Origin: Bacilli bacterium
GTDB lineage: Bacteria > Bacillota_I > Bacilli_A > RFN20 > CAG-826
Length of the DNA: 36,603 nt
NCBI GenBank assembly: GCA_017447725.1
Contig: JAFSMX010000034.1
Span: 1-36,603 of the forward strand
Reading direction: 5' to 3'
The notes below the pieces were generated by a model. The model saw nothing but the letters and a program-made list of their open reading frames with translations, had not been told where the DNA came from and made no database searches. This document shows positions 23,092 to 30,804 of this stretch, one piece after another; position 1 is the stretch's first letter; each line of letters starts with the position of its first letter. The position numbers and the translations under genes are program-made.

Positions 23092-25716
23092 ATGGCGAAG
23101 AAAAAAGAAGTTCAACCAGTCGAAATCATCGAAAACATCCATCATGAAACGATGGAAGAGATTATGGGAAGTCGCTTTGCGACTTACGCTAAATACGTCA
23201 TCCAAGATCGGGCGATTCCAGATGCTCGAGATGGTTTAAAACCAGTTCAAAGAAGAATTATTTATGCCATGTACAAAGATGGCAATATTTTCACTCGTCC
23301 AACAAGAAAATGTGCTCACACAGTTGGTGCTGTCATGGGTACTTATCACCCTCATGGTGATAGTTCCATTTATGAAGCGCTTGTTCGTATGAGTCAAACA
23401 TGGAAAGTAAATAACCCATTAATTGACTTCCAAGGTAACAACGGATCCATCGACGGAGATGGTCCTGCGGCTTATCGATATACCGAAGCTCGACTCAGTC
23501 AAATCGCTGAAGAAATGATCCGCGATATTGATAAAGATACAGTGGACATGTCACTCACATTTGACGATGAAAATTTTGAGCCAGTTGTCGTGCCTTCTCG
23601 CTTCCCAAATTTACTTGTAAATGGTAGCGAAGGTATTGCTGTTGGTATGGCCACAGAAATCCCAACACATAACCTCAAAGAGGTTATTGAAGCAATAATT
23701 TATCGCATTAATCACGTTCGAGTTGAGCCAAAAGACCTCCTTCAATTTGTTCCAGGACCAGACTTTCCAGGCGGTGGTTTAATCATCCGCTCAAAGGGTC
23801 TTGAAGACATCTATTTAGAGGGTCGAGGAAGAATCGAAATTCTTTCTAAAACCGAAGTGATTAATACCGAAAAAGAAAAGAAAATTATCGTCACCGAAAT
23901 TCCATATAAAGCAGTCAAAATTGACATTGTTCACGAGATTGATATGCTCCGACATAACAATGTTTTGCCAGGTATTGCGGAAGTTCGTGATGAATCTGAT
24001 CGACAAGGTTTACGCATCGTGATCGATGTCAAAAAAGAAGCGAATATTGACGTTATTCATCAATACCTTTTAAGTAAATCAGGATTACGTTCTTCTTACT
24101 CCGCAAACATGGTCGCGATTGTTAATGGCTCGCCAAAAACAATGAATCTTTTAGATTTCATTGATTGTTATATTGAACACCAAGTGAACGTCATCACAAG
24201 ACGCTCGAATTTTGAACTGAATAAGAACCAATCACGTCTACATATCGTTGACGGTTTAATCAAAGCCATTTCGATTCTTGATGAAGTCGTTGATTTAATT
24301 AGAAAATCAAGAGATAAAGCTGACGCAAAGAAGAATTTACAAGAAAAATTCGGCTTTAGTGAAGCTCAATCCGAAGCGATTGTCATGTTACAACTTTATA
24401 AGTTGTCTAACACTGACATCACGACTCTTTTAAATGAGAAAAAATCCTTAGAAGAGAGAATCGAATTCCTTAAAGGAATTCTTGAAGATCGAAATAAACT
24501 TAATCGTCTACTTTGTAGTGATCTTCGTGAAATCTCCAAAAAATATGGTTACGAGAGAAAAACACAAATTGTTGATAAACATGAATCAACAACCATTGAT
24601 AAACGCGATTTAATTAGTAAAGAACTTGTTCAAGTCGCGATTACTCGTGATGGTTATATGAAATATTCCTCCTTAAAATCATATCGTTCAAGTGGAGAAA
24701 ACCCACTTCCAGGTATGAAAGCTGGAGATGTCCTTGTTTATAATGGAGAAGTTTATACAACTGACTACCTCATTTGTTTTACAAATGATGGAAACTTCCT
24801 TTATATTCCAGTACACCAATTAACCGAAAATAAGTGGAAAGACGAAGGTCGACACATTAACTATTTAATTTCTTTAAATCCTAATGAAAAAATAGTGCGT
24901 GCATATGCGATAGACACGTTTAGAAGTGACCTATTCTTTGCTTTAGTCACTAAAAACGGACAAATTAAGCGTCTTCCAGTCTCAGATTTCCAAGTTGTGC
25001 GTTATTCTAAACCACTGATCTGCATCAAACTACTCCAGGATGATGAATTAGCCGATGTCACATTAACTGATGGAGACTCGAATTTAGTCCTCTTCACTAG
25101 TGACGGAAATTCCACGATGTTTAACGAAAATGAACTACCAACAAGCGGCATGCGAAGTGGTGGTGTAAAATCGTTTGCTAAACTAGGCAAAGCACACATT
25201 GTAAATGTCCTTGCTTATCCAAAGGATAACACTAAAGGAAAAGTCGTTGTGATTACCAATAAAGCCTGTATCAGAATTTACGATGTGGAAAAGACCGAAT
25301 TAACCTCTCGTTTAGGTCGCTCTTCATGTGTCTTTAAATCATTTAAATCTGATGTCCATGAACTTGTTTACGCCTTCAAGCTCAATAAGGAAGAAGAATC
25401 GAATACAATTCGTTTCTTAGATAACATGCAGGAGATTCGTGACATTGTCGTCGATGATTATCATCTCACTCCAATGGATCGATACGCCAAACAAAGTGTC
25501 GAAATGAGCGCCAAAATTCGCTTAATTACACCATTTGTTGAATCAAGTGAATTTGTGGATGATAAAATCGTTTCTCACTACGTTAAAAAAGAAGAAGTTC
25601 CAGACTTCTCTAAAAGTGATGAAAAAGAAGAAGCTTCTTTAGAAGAAATTAAGGAAGAAGAGGAAAAAGGCTACACCCAAATTTCTATCTTCGACGATGA
25701 TTTCTTAAACGAATAA
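23092..25716 (+). CDS. parC: DNA topoisomerase IV subunit A
   Basis: An 874-residue cleavage subunit. The catalytic tyrosine is Y130 in AAYRYTEARL. The quinolone region reads HPHGDSSIYEA with S91 and E95, the usual sensitive-type residues. No GyrA box (QRRGGKG) is seen in the C-terminal propeller, which supports ParC. The last 45 residues are very acidic. GAGGTG at the end of parE serves as ribosome binding site. An intrinsic terminator ends the two-gene unit. Confidence 0.92.
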   Translation: MAKKKEVQPVEIIENIHHETMEEIMGSRFATYAKYVIQDRAIPDARDGLKPVQRRIIYAMYKDGNIFTRPTRKCAHTVGAVMGTYHPHGDSSIYEALVRMSQTWKVNNPLIDFQGNNGSIDGDGPAAYRYTEARLSQIAEEMIRDIDKDTVDMSLTFDDENFEPVVVPSRFPNLLVNGSEGIAVGMATEIPTHNLKEVIEAIIYRINHVRVEPKDLLQFVPGPDFPGGGLIIRSKGLEDIYLEGRGRIEILSKTEVINTEKEKKIIVTEIPYKAVKIDIVHEIDMLRHNNVLPGIAEVRDESDRQGLRIVIDVKKEANIDVIHQYLLSKSGLRSSYSANMVAIVNGSPKTMNLLDFIDCYIEHQVNVITRRSNFELNKNQSRLHIVDGLIKAISILDEVVDLIRKSRDKADAKKNLQEKFGFSEAQSEAIVMLQLYKLSNTDITTLLNEKKSLEERIEFLKGILEDRNKLNRLLCSDLREISKKYGYERKTQIVDKHESTTIDKRDLISKELVQVAITRDGYMKYSSLKSYRSSGENPLPGMKAGDVLVYNGEVYTTDYLICFTNDGNFLYIPVHQLTENKWKDEGRHINYLISLNPNEKIVRAYAIDTFRSDLFFALVTKNGQIKRLPVSDFQVVRYSKPLICIKLLQDDELADVTLTDGDSNLVLFTSDGNSTMFNENELPTSGMRSGGVKSFAKLGKAHIVNVLAYPKDNTKGKVVVITNKACIRIYDVEKTELTSRLGRSSCVFKSFKSDVHELVYAFKLNKEEESNTIRFLDNMQEIRDIVVDDYHLTPMDRYAKQSVEMSAKIRLITPFVESSEFVDDKIVSHYVKKEEVPDFSKSDEKEEASLEEIKEEEEKGYTQISIFDDDFLNE

Positions 25717-25735
25717 AATCACCAAAAATGAGTGA

Positions 25736-25762
25736 AAAACGCTGCGAAATCAGCGTTTTTTT
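25736..25762 (+). terminator. Intrinsic terminator after parC
   Basis: AAAACGCTG (25736-25744) pairs perfectly with CAGCGTTTT (25751-25759) around a 6-nt loop, followed by T residues. Confidence 0.88.
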
Positions 25763-25808
25763 CATACATATGCGAATTATTCTCGCTTTTAGTTAACTAA
25801 AGAATGTG

Positions 25809-25814
25809 TATAAT
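25809..25814 (+). promoter_or_regulatory. -10 element of yqeG-yqeH-nadD-rsfS, leaderless
   Basis: TATAAT followed by exactly 6 nt and then ATG at 25821, so the start codon should be the 5' end of the mRNA. A second TATAAT (25815-25820) directly abuts the ATG. Confidence 0.7.
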
Positions 25815-25820
25815 TATAAT

Positions 25821-26342
25821 ATGTGCAAAGTTTACACTCCTTATGCCCATGCAAAATCAATCTTCGAGATTGAGATTGATTTTTATAAAAAGCATGGAAT
25901 TAAGACCGTTTTATCGGATCTAGATAACACTCTAGATTCGTATAAAAGTAAGACTCCGAGCGCTAACGTAGTTGCCTTTAAGGAAGTTTTAAAGGAAAAC
26001 GGGATTGAATTATTCATTATCTCAAACAATACCGGAAAACGCGTCAAGCTTTATGCGGATACTCTTGGAGTTAGATATGCGTCAGCGGTGGGTAAACCAT
26101 TCGCTAAAAAGCTTCTTCGTAAACTTAGTGAAGCACAAATTGATCCAAAAACAGCGGTGATGATTGGCGATCAAACCACAACCGATATCGCTTCGGCAAA
26201 TCGAGCTAGAATACTTTGTATTCTCACGGATAAGATTGTCAAAGAAGATCAACCAACCACCCACTTTAACCGTTTGTTTGATCGCCCAATTCGTCGTCAT
26301 TTAAGACGAAAAGGAAAACTAATTGATTGGAGGGAAAGATAA
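25821..26342 (+). CDS. yqeG: YqeG-family HAD phosphatase
   Basis: A 173-residue HAD-superfamily IIIA phosphatase. Motif I is SDLDNTLDS (D33 and D35), motif II lies in FIISNNTGK and motif III in VMIGDQTTTDI. Substrate is unknown. The start is set at the ATG 25821: an upstream in-frame GTG at 25806 would fall within the -10 region. No ribosome binding site exists, consistent with leaderless translation. It heads the yqeG-yqeH-nadD-yqeK-rsfS operon known from B. subtilis (aroE and yhbY are absent here). The TAA stop overlaps the yqeH ATG. Confidence 0.9.
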   Translation: MCKVYTPYAHAKSIFEIEIDFYKKHGIKTVLSDLDNTLDSYKSKTPSANVVAFKEVLKENGIELFIISNNTGKRVKLYADTLGVRYASAVGKPFAKKLLRKLSEAQIDPKTAVMIGDQTTTDIASANRARILCILTDKIVKEDQPTTHFNRLFDRPIRRHLRRKGKLIDWRER

Positions 26343-27484
26343 TGGCAAAAATTTCTCAAATTCGTCGTTGCTATAGCTGTGGAGCTGTATTGCAATCTGA
26401 GGACCCAACAAAAGAGGGTTATGTCAAGAAAGAAACATTAGAAAACGCATCACAAAACTTCTTATTCTGTGATCACTGTTTTGAACTTGAACGTTACAAA
26501 AACAAATCCAATGATCCAGAAGTCAGTGAAGATTATCTGAAGTTCATTATGGATGCAAAGCGTAAAAACGCTTTAATTGTTTACGTTGTAAACCTCTTCT
26601 CGTTTGAGGCTAGTTTCTCTCTCCAAATTAACGCTATTCTTCAAGGAATGGATATTTTAGTTGTTGGTAATAAGTTCGACCTTTTACCAGCAAGTTGTAC
26701 CGAAGAAGATACCCGTGAATATGTTGCTCATCGCTTCCGTGCTTCCGGAATTAAGTTAACTCGCGACGATGTTGTCTTAGGTAGTGCCACAACTGATGAA
26801 AATGCGAAAAATATTCTATCAAGAATATACGAACTTCGAAACGGAAGAGATGTCTACGTTATCGGTTCATCTTTAAGTGGTAAAACAACCCTTGTCCAAT
26901 CATTCCTTCGTGTTTATTCCAACATGTCTAAAGGTACAATCTCCACACACCTTTATCCAAAGACCAAATTATCAGTTATGGAAATTCCTCTATCAAGAAC
27001 CGCATCATTATATGATGCTCCAGGAATTTCGATTAATAACTCCATTTTATTTAACCTTGATCGTGCCACACTGAAACAAATCTATTTAACAAAGGCTGTT
27101 GAATCAAGAAAGGTCAGCTTAGAAGAGGGTCAAGTTCTCTGTCTTGGTGGAATTGGTTACATCCAACTCATTAAAGGCAAGAAAACCGACTTTAAGTGCT
27201 ATTTCCATGACCATGTCGAGTTAAAGAAACTCTCCGGACAACGTGTCGATGACAAATTTATTCAACTTGTCTTACGTAAACGCCTTGTTCCATCTCTTCC
27301 AAAGATTCGTTCAGGAAAAGATTTAGATGTTTTCGATATTACGATTACTGAAAGTAATTATCGTGATATTGGTGTCCAAGGTTTAGGCTGGATTAACTTT
27401 AAAGCCGCCAACCAAACATTCCGTATTTGCCTTCCAAAAGGAGTTGCAATTTATTCCTCAAGACCTAAGGTCTTAACCAAATAG
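26342..27484 (+). CDS. yqeH: Ribosome biogenesis GTPase YqeH
   Basis: A 380-residue circularly permuted GTPase for 30S assembly. The N-terminal zinc finger has C10, C13, C43 and C46. The permuted G-motif order is visible: G4 NKFD (110-113) precedes G1 GSSLSGKT (175-182) and G3 DAPG (225-228). The start is the ATG at 26342, 7 nt after GGAGGG; a TTG 15 nt upstream would overlap that site and is less likely. It overlaps yqeG by one base. nadD starts 4 nt after its stop. Confidence 0.95.
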   Translation: MAKISQIRRCYSCGAVLQSEDPTKEGYVKKETLENASQNFLFCDHCFELERYKNKSNDPEVSEDYLKFIMDAKRKNALIVYVVNLFSFEASFSLQINAILQGMDILVVGNKFDLLPASCTEEDTREYVAHRFRASGIKLTRDDVVLGSATTDENAKNILSRIYELRNGRDVYVIGSSLSGKTTLVQSFLRVYSNMSKGTISTHLYPKTKLSVMEIPLSRTASLYDAPGISINNSILFNLDRATLKQIYLTKAVESRKVSLEEGQVLCLGGIGYIQLIKGKKTDFKCYFHDHVELKKLSGQRVDDKFIQLVLRKRLVPSLPKIRSGKDLDVFDITITESNYRDIGVQGLGWINFKAANQTFRICLPKGVAIYSSRPKVLTK

Positions 27485-27488
27485 TTTA

Positions 27489-28592
27489 ATGGCTAATTAC
27501 ATCATTTACGGTGGATCTTTTGATCCAATTCATAACGGTCATCTTCGTATTGCCCGCGCTGCCACGCTAAAGCTTAACGCTGACGTGATTTTCGTGCCTG
27601 CCCGCTCACCTCGTTGGAAAGAGTGTGAAGCTAGTGCAGAAGATCGTTTAAAAATGATGAAACTTGTTTTACGAGCTTACGCTCCAGCAGGTTCGATGAT
27701 TTCTGACTTTGAATTAAAATCCAAAAGTGATGTCAATTATACAATTGATACAGTTCGTTATTTCTTAAAGAAATACCCAACATCAAAATTCTATCTTTTA
27801 ATTGGTGGAGATCAAGTTAATAAATTCCCAGATTGGAAAGAAGCGGCGGTGCTTAGTCAATTAACACAAATCGTTTTTGTTCCACGTCCAGGAGTTTTAA
27901 TTAACGAAGACATTGTATATAAATACAATATGCTTAATTTAAACTATCTAGAAAGCGGTGAAGTTAGCTCAACTGATGTTAGACTCGGTTTATCTCATGA
28001 TCTACCGCAAGAAGTTTTAAATTATATTGAAAAGAATCGTCTTTACTTTGTAAAGAAGCTATCTGAATATGTTGATGAGAAACGTCTTCTTCACTCAATT
28101 GAAGTTGCTAAGCTTTCTTATCAAATCGCTTGTGTAAATAATCTAGAGAATCCTTCAAGATTCTACTTTACTGGTTTATTTCACGATATTGGAAAGCTTG
28201 CCAATTATGGAAAAATTAATCCAGAAGAAGTCATGAAGAATGAATATTCGGATTATTTAGACATGCCAAAATTCGCATATCACCAATTTGTTGGTGAATA
28301 TATTTTAAAAAATGACCTAAACATTCAAGATGAAGAAGTCTTAAATGCGGTGAAATTCCATTGTACAGGTTCTGCAAATATGAGCCAACTTGGAATGGTG
28401 GTTTATGCCGCAGATAAAATTGAGCCAACTCGTCAATTTGATTCTCGTTTCTTAATTAATTCTTGTTTAAAGAATTGGAAACAAGGCTTTTTAGACACGT
28501 TAGCGGATAATCGCAAATATTTGCTTGCCCATGCAAAAGATATTGAAAATAGACTAACTCATGAGTGTTTTAAGATGTATTTAGGAGATTAA
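27489..28592 (+). CDS. nadD: Fused nicotinate-nucleotide adenylyltransferase and YqeK HD hydrolase
   Basis: A 367-residue two-domain protein. Residues 1 to about 190 are NadD: GGSFDPIHNGH with HxGH at 15-18, LLIGGDQVNKFPDW, and SSTDVR near 160-165; it makes nicotinic acid adenine dinucleotide in NAD synthesis. From about 195 it is a YqeK-type HD domain, with H202, H232-D233 (FHDIGK), H265 and D309, expected to hydrolyse diadenosine tetraphosphate. B. subtilis has two separate genes in this order; fusion is known in mollicutes. No ribosome binding site precedes the ATG, so coupling with yqeH is likely. Confidence 0.93.
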   Translation: MANYIIYGGSFDPIHNGHLRIARAATLKLNADVIFVPARSPRWKECEASAEDRLKMMKLVLRAYAPAGSMISDFELKSKSDVNYTIDTVRYFLKKYPTSKFYLLIGGDQVNKFPDWKEAAVLSQLTQIVFVPRPGVLINEDIVYKYNMLNLNYLESGEVSSTDVRLGLSHDLPQEVLNYIEKNRLYFVKKLSEYVDEKRLLHSIEVAKLSYQIACVNNLENPSRFYFTGLFHDIGKLANYGKINPEEVMKNEYSDYLDMPKFAYHQFVGEYILKNDLNIQDEEVLNAVKFHCTGSANMSQLGMVVYAADKIEPTRQFDSRFLINSCLKNWKQGFLDTLADNRKYLLAHAKDIENRLTHECFKMYLGD

Positions 28593-28594
28593 GT

Positions 28595-28921
28595 ATGGAT
28601 AAAGTTGTTACATTAATTAAAAAAGTCCTCGAAGATCATAAGGCAGAAGACATTTCTGTGATTGATGTTTCCGAAAGAACACCTTTCGCGGAGTATTATG
28701 TTCTTTGTTCAGCCACGAATATTCGTCAAATCGGCGCCTTAGCTGACGCAGTTATTGATAAACTCGAGGAAAAGAAGATTAATTATTCCCATAAAGAAGG
28801 AACTCCTGAATCTGGATGGATTTTGATTGATGCTTATCATGTCATTGTGAATGTTTTCTCGAAAGAAGAAAGAGAAAGAGTTTCCATCGAGCAAGTCTTA
28901 TCTAACTCGAAAAAGAAGTAA
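28595..28921 (+). CDS. rsfS: Ribosomal silencing factor RsfS
   Basis: A 108-residue protein that binds uL14 and blocks subunit joining when nutrients are short. EDISVIDVSERTPFAEYYVLCSATNIRQI and EGTPESGWILIDAYHVIVNVFS are the family signature. TTAGGAGAT before the ATG is the ribosome binding site. The gene closes the yqeG operon. The probable dif site begins at the last base of its stop codon, followed by an intrinsic terminator. Confidence 0.95.
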   Translation: MDKVVTLIKKVLEDHKAEDISVIDVSERTPFAEYYVLCSATNIRQIGALADAVIDKLEEKKINYSHKEGTPESGWILIDAYHVIVNVFSKEERERVSIEQVLSNSKKK

Positions 28922-28948
28922 CTTCGCATAAGGGATATTATGTTAACC
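28921..28948 (+). other. Probable dif site (XerC/XerD recombination site)
   Basis: A 28-bp 11+6+11 structure: XerC-type arm ACTTCGCATAA (28921-28931), centre GGGATA (28932-28937) and XerD-type arm TTATGTTAACC (28938-28948). From memory of the E. coli dif, 8 of 11, 4 of 6 and 9 of 11 positions agree. The B. subtilis dif arms agree at 8 and 9 of 11, including the leading ACTTC. The inner arms form an inverted CATAA/TTATG. The position marks the switch from mainly plus to mainly minus genes. Chromosome dimers would be resolved here by Xer recombinases; xerD lies 3.7 kb away. Confidence 0.82.
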
Positions 28949-28959
28949 AATTATTAAGA

Positions 28960-28986
28960 AAGAGCGAATTAATCGTTCTTTTTTAT
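28960..28986 (+). terminator. Intrinsic terminator of the yqeG-rsfS operon
   Basis: AAGAGCGA (28960-28967) pairs with TCGTTCTT (28973-28980), with one G-U pair, followed by T residues. It starts 11 bp after the dif site. Confidence 0.75.
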
Positions 28987-29010
28987 TACTTTATTATCCT
29001 ATTATATTAA

Positions 29011-29037
29011 AAAGAAAAAGCGCTGTTTTAGCACTTT
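29011..29037 (-). terminator. Intrinsic terminator of the ABC permease gene
   Basis: On the minus strand AAAGTGCT and AGCGCTTT (29030-29037 and 29017-29024) form an 8-bp stem with one G-U pair, followed by a T-rich run. Confidence 0.7.
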
Positions 29038-29060
29038 TCCACATATTTCGATGTGAATAA
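29035..29060. other. Pair of DnaA-box-like sequences
   Basis: TTTTCCACA (29035-29043, one mismatch to TTATCCACA) on the plus strand and TTATTCACA (29052-29060, perfect TTATNCACA) on the minus strand face each other, 8 bp apart. They are 3 bp from a CTACTAA repeat and about 100 bp from the dif site. Confidence 0.4.
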
Positions 29061-29063
29061 CAT

Positions 29064-29081
29064 CTACTAATTATCTACTAA
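29064..29081 (-). repeat. 11-nt periodic TTAGTAG repeat at permease 3' end
   Basis: CTACTAA on the plus strand at 29064 and 29075 (TTAGTAG on the gene strand), 11 nt apart. The permease stop codon lies between the two units. The 14-mer TTAGTAGATAATTA is shared with the plsY array. Confidence 0.7.
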
Positions 29082-29847
29082 TTCCTGTTTTCACTGCCAC
29101 TTTATTTCTTAAGTAATTAGCCGGGATTGATACGATAATCATGAGTAAAATCGCTATCAAAGAATAACCAAAAATGACCGCCATATTCGTTGGGTCGTTA
29201 ATTTGGGCAGCCTTGATCAAACTACCTAAACCATTACGCGTATAACCTGTGACAATCTCGGACATAATTTCTATCTTAAAAGATAGAGAAAACGATGAAA
29301 TGATACCAACTATTAAATAAGGGAGAGCTAATGGAATTTGAATTCTAAAGACAGTTTGGATTCCTTTACCACCATCGATTTTCACCGCATCCAAAATCTG
29401 TGGATCAATATTTCTCATGCCATTAACTAGCGATTCATAAAGAATTGGTAACGATATAATCGTTACAAGAAAACATGGGGCGTATTCTGCTTTAACTAAA
29501 ACAACAAACAGGAAGACAACTGCCGCTGTTGGAATCGCTTTTAAAGCAGTCATCAGCGGAGACATTACTATGTAAAGTTTCTCGCTGTCTCGAACAATTA
29601 AAGCGAGGATTCCAGCAATGATAAACGCAATAAAGAATCCAATAAGCATTTTTAAAAGAGAATAAGCTAAACATTGGTATGTATAACCAATTCCGAGTAA
29701 CTTCACCATCGCTTCAAATGTCACAATTGGTGAAGGAAAAATCATTGAATTCTTATCAAAGATAAGCGTTGCTAAAAACCATAATCCAAAAAGAAGAATG
29801 ATTCCTAAAATGATTAAAACATACTTATTTGAAATAAATTTCTTCAT
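29071..29847 (-). CDS. ABC transporter permease, NitT/TauT-like
   Basis: A 258-residue inner-membrane permease of the BPD_transp_1 family with about six helices. The EAA loop that docks the ATPase reads DAVKIDGGKGIQTVFRIQIPLALP. The start at 29847 gives a standard N-terminus with a membrane helix; the open frame extends 27 residues upstream over the lipoprotein gene but that part looks non-native. It overlaps the lipoprotein gene by 23 nt in another frame and forms an operon with it. No ATPase gene is adjacent, so one must be supplied from elsewhere. Substrate cannot be told; sulfonate, nitrate, thiamine-precursor and riboflavin-type systems share this fold. Confidence 0.85.
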   Translation of the reverse strand: MKKFISNKYVLIILGIILLFGLWFLATLIFDKNSMIFPSPIVTFEAMVKLLGIGYTYQCLAYSLLKMLIGFFIAFIIAGILALIVRDSEKLYIVMSPLMTALKAIPTAAVVFLFVVLVKAEYAPCFLVTIISLPILYESLVNGMRNIDPQILDAVKIDGGKGIQTVFRIQIPLALPYLIVGIISSFSLSFKIEIMSEIVTGYTRNGLGSLIKAAQINDPTNMAVIFGYSLIAILLMIIVSIPANYLRNKVAVKTGISR

Positions 29848-30748
29848 TCGTTGCTGGTAGACCAAAGACGGATAAGAATGTATCAATCTCTGATTTATGT
29901 TCAAAAGCGTTCTTATAACCGACACCAAGACGATTGCCGTTACTGATTGATGCTATTGCATCATTAATATTAATCGCTAACGCAGATTCGGCTGCTGGAT
30001 CTTTTGCTAAAACATCTTTTAATGTTTCTGGATGTTCTAAAAGGCGCGCTGAATAGCGCTTAAATGCATCGAGGTATGACTTCACCGTATCAGCATTTAA
30101 ACCTTTCTTCACAAAAACAGACGCTTGGAAGATTTCTTGACCATTAAATTTGTTCTTATATTCATTTTGAATATTAGCAAAGACTGTAATTGGAGCCCCT
30201 TTACTCTGTAAACTTGTTAAATCAGGTTCGGCAATTAAAGCATATTCATAAGCTTCTTGGTTAAGCTCAATCATATTTTTAATGTCGCCCGAACTTCCTT
30301 TGATCTTTTCATCTGGGACATTGATGTTATAGATAGCCTGGAAAGTTTTGTGAGGGACGCTTCCTTTACCGAAAAGGTAAATATTGTCTGTTGCATCTAA
30401 AACTCCATCATCATCTGTTCCGTTAGATACAATAAACATATTACCAAAGGTAATTGTTGCAGCTATTTGGTAATTTAATCCTTTATTAATTTGTTGAATT
30501 CCAGCATTTGTTGGTAAAACAGCAATATCAACCTTCTCTTGCACCATTTGGGCAATGATTGTTGGAGCTGTATTGGATGGCTGGAACTTAGGATCGTTAA
30601 TAAACGATGATAAAACGACCGCTGGAGCACCTGTTGGTGTCATGATGGATAAACTACCATCAACATTATTTTCGAATGGCTCTAAGCCTTTTTCGGAGCA
30701 TCCCGCTAATAAGAGAGGGAGCAATAGTAATAAACATTTCTTTTTCAT
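29825..30748 (-). CDS. ABC transporter substrate-binding lipoprotein
   Basis: A 307-residue secreted lipoprotein. The signal peptide MKKKCLLLLLPLLLAGC has a lipobox LLAG with the lipidated C17. The mature part resembles periplasmic-binding proteins of the NitT/TauT or ThiY group (GSLSIMTPTGAPAVVLSS at its start). The start at 30748 is preferred over in-frame ATGs at 30760 and 30754 because it begins directly with the KKK signal peptide and lies just after a TATGAT -10. The upstream palindrome 30783-30798 is centred 41.5 bp from the predicted start of transcription, a classic activator position for CRP/FNR proteins. Confidence 0.82.
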   Translation of the reverse strand: MKKKCLLLLLPLLLAGCSEKGLEPFENNVDGSLSIMTPTGAPAVVLSSFINDPKFQPSNTAPTIIAQMVQEKVDIAVLPTNAGIQQINKGLNYQIAATITFGNMFIVSNGTDDDGVLDATDNIYLFGKGSVPHKTFQAIYNINVPDEKIKGSSGDIKNMIELNQEAYEYALIAEPDLTSLQSKGAPITVFANIQNEYKNKFNGQEIFQASVFVKKGLNADTVKSYLDAFKRYSARLLEHPETLKDVLAKDPAAESALAININDAIASISNGNRLGVGYKNAFEHKSEIDTFLSVFGLPATNEEIYFK

Positions 30749-30755
30749 AGACATA

Positions 30756-30761
30756 ATCATA
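30756..30761 (-). promoter_or_regulatory. -10 element of the ABC lipoprotein gene, near-leaderless
   Basis: On the minus strand TATGAT, preceded by TG, ends 7 nt before the ATG at 30748. Predicted transcription start is 30749. Confidence 0.5.
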
Positions 30762-30782
30762 CAAAATATGATTTACTAATAA

Positions 30783-30798
30783 TGTGATTTAAATCACG
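30783..30798. promoter_or_regulatory. CRP/FNR-type operator palindrome
   Basis: TGTGATTTAAATCACG contains a perfect 14-bp palindrome, GTGATTTAAATCAC (30784-30797). It has the TGTGA-N6-TCACA geometry of CRP sites, differing in one outer base. It lies between the divergent ABC lipoprotein and CRP/FNR-family genes, ending 6 nt before the regulator's ATG. Confidence 0.8.
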
Positions 30799-30804
30799 AA
30801 TTTT

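Noticed and set aside
21147-25716. gyrB/gyrA instead of parE/parC
   Set aside because: The A subunit lacks a QRRGGKG GyrA box, and the plsY neighbourhood matches B. subtilis parE-parC.
25806-25820. GTG start for yqeG
   Set aside because: It falls inside the -10 hexamer, so it could not be in the transcript from that promoter.
29035-29081. Chromosomal origin (oriC) at the DnaA-box cluster
   Set aside because: Genes converge on this point and a dif-like site is adjacent; origins have diverging leading-strand genes and usually dnaA nearby. Kept only as a possible DnaA-binding cluster.
29848-29928. N-terminal extension of the ABC permease
   Set aside because: It lies within the lipoprotein coding sequence and does not look like a permease N-terminus; the ATG at 29847 begins a normal KKF-plus-helix start.
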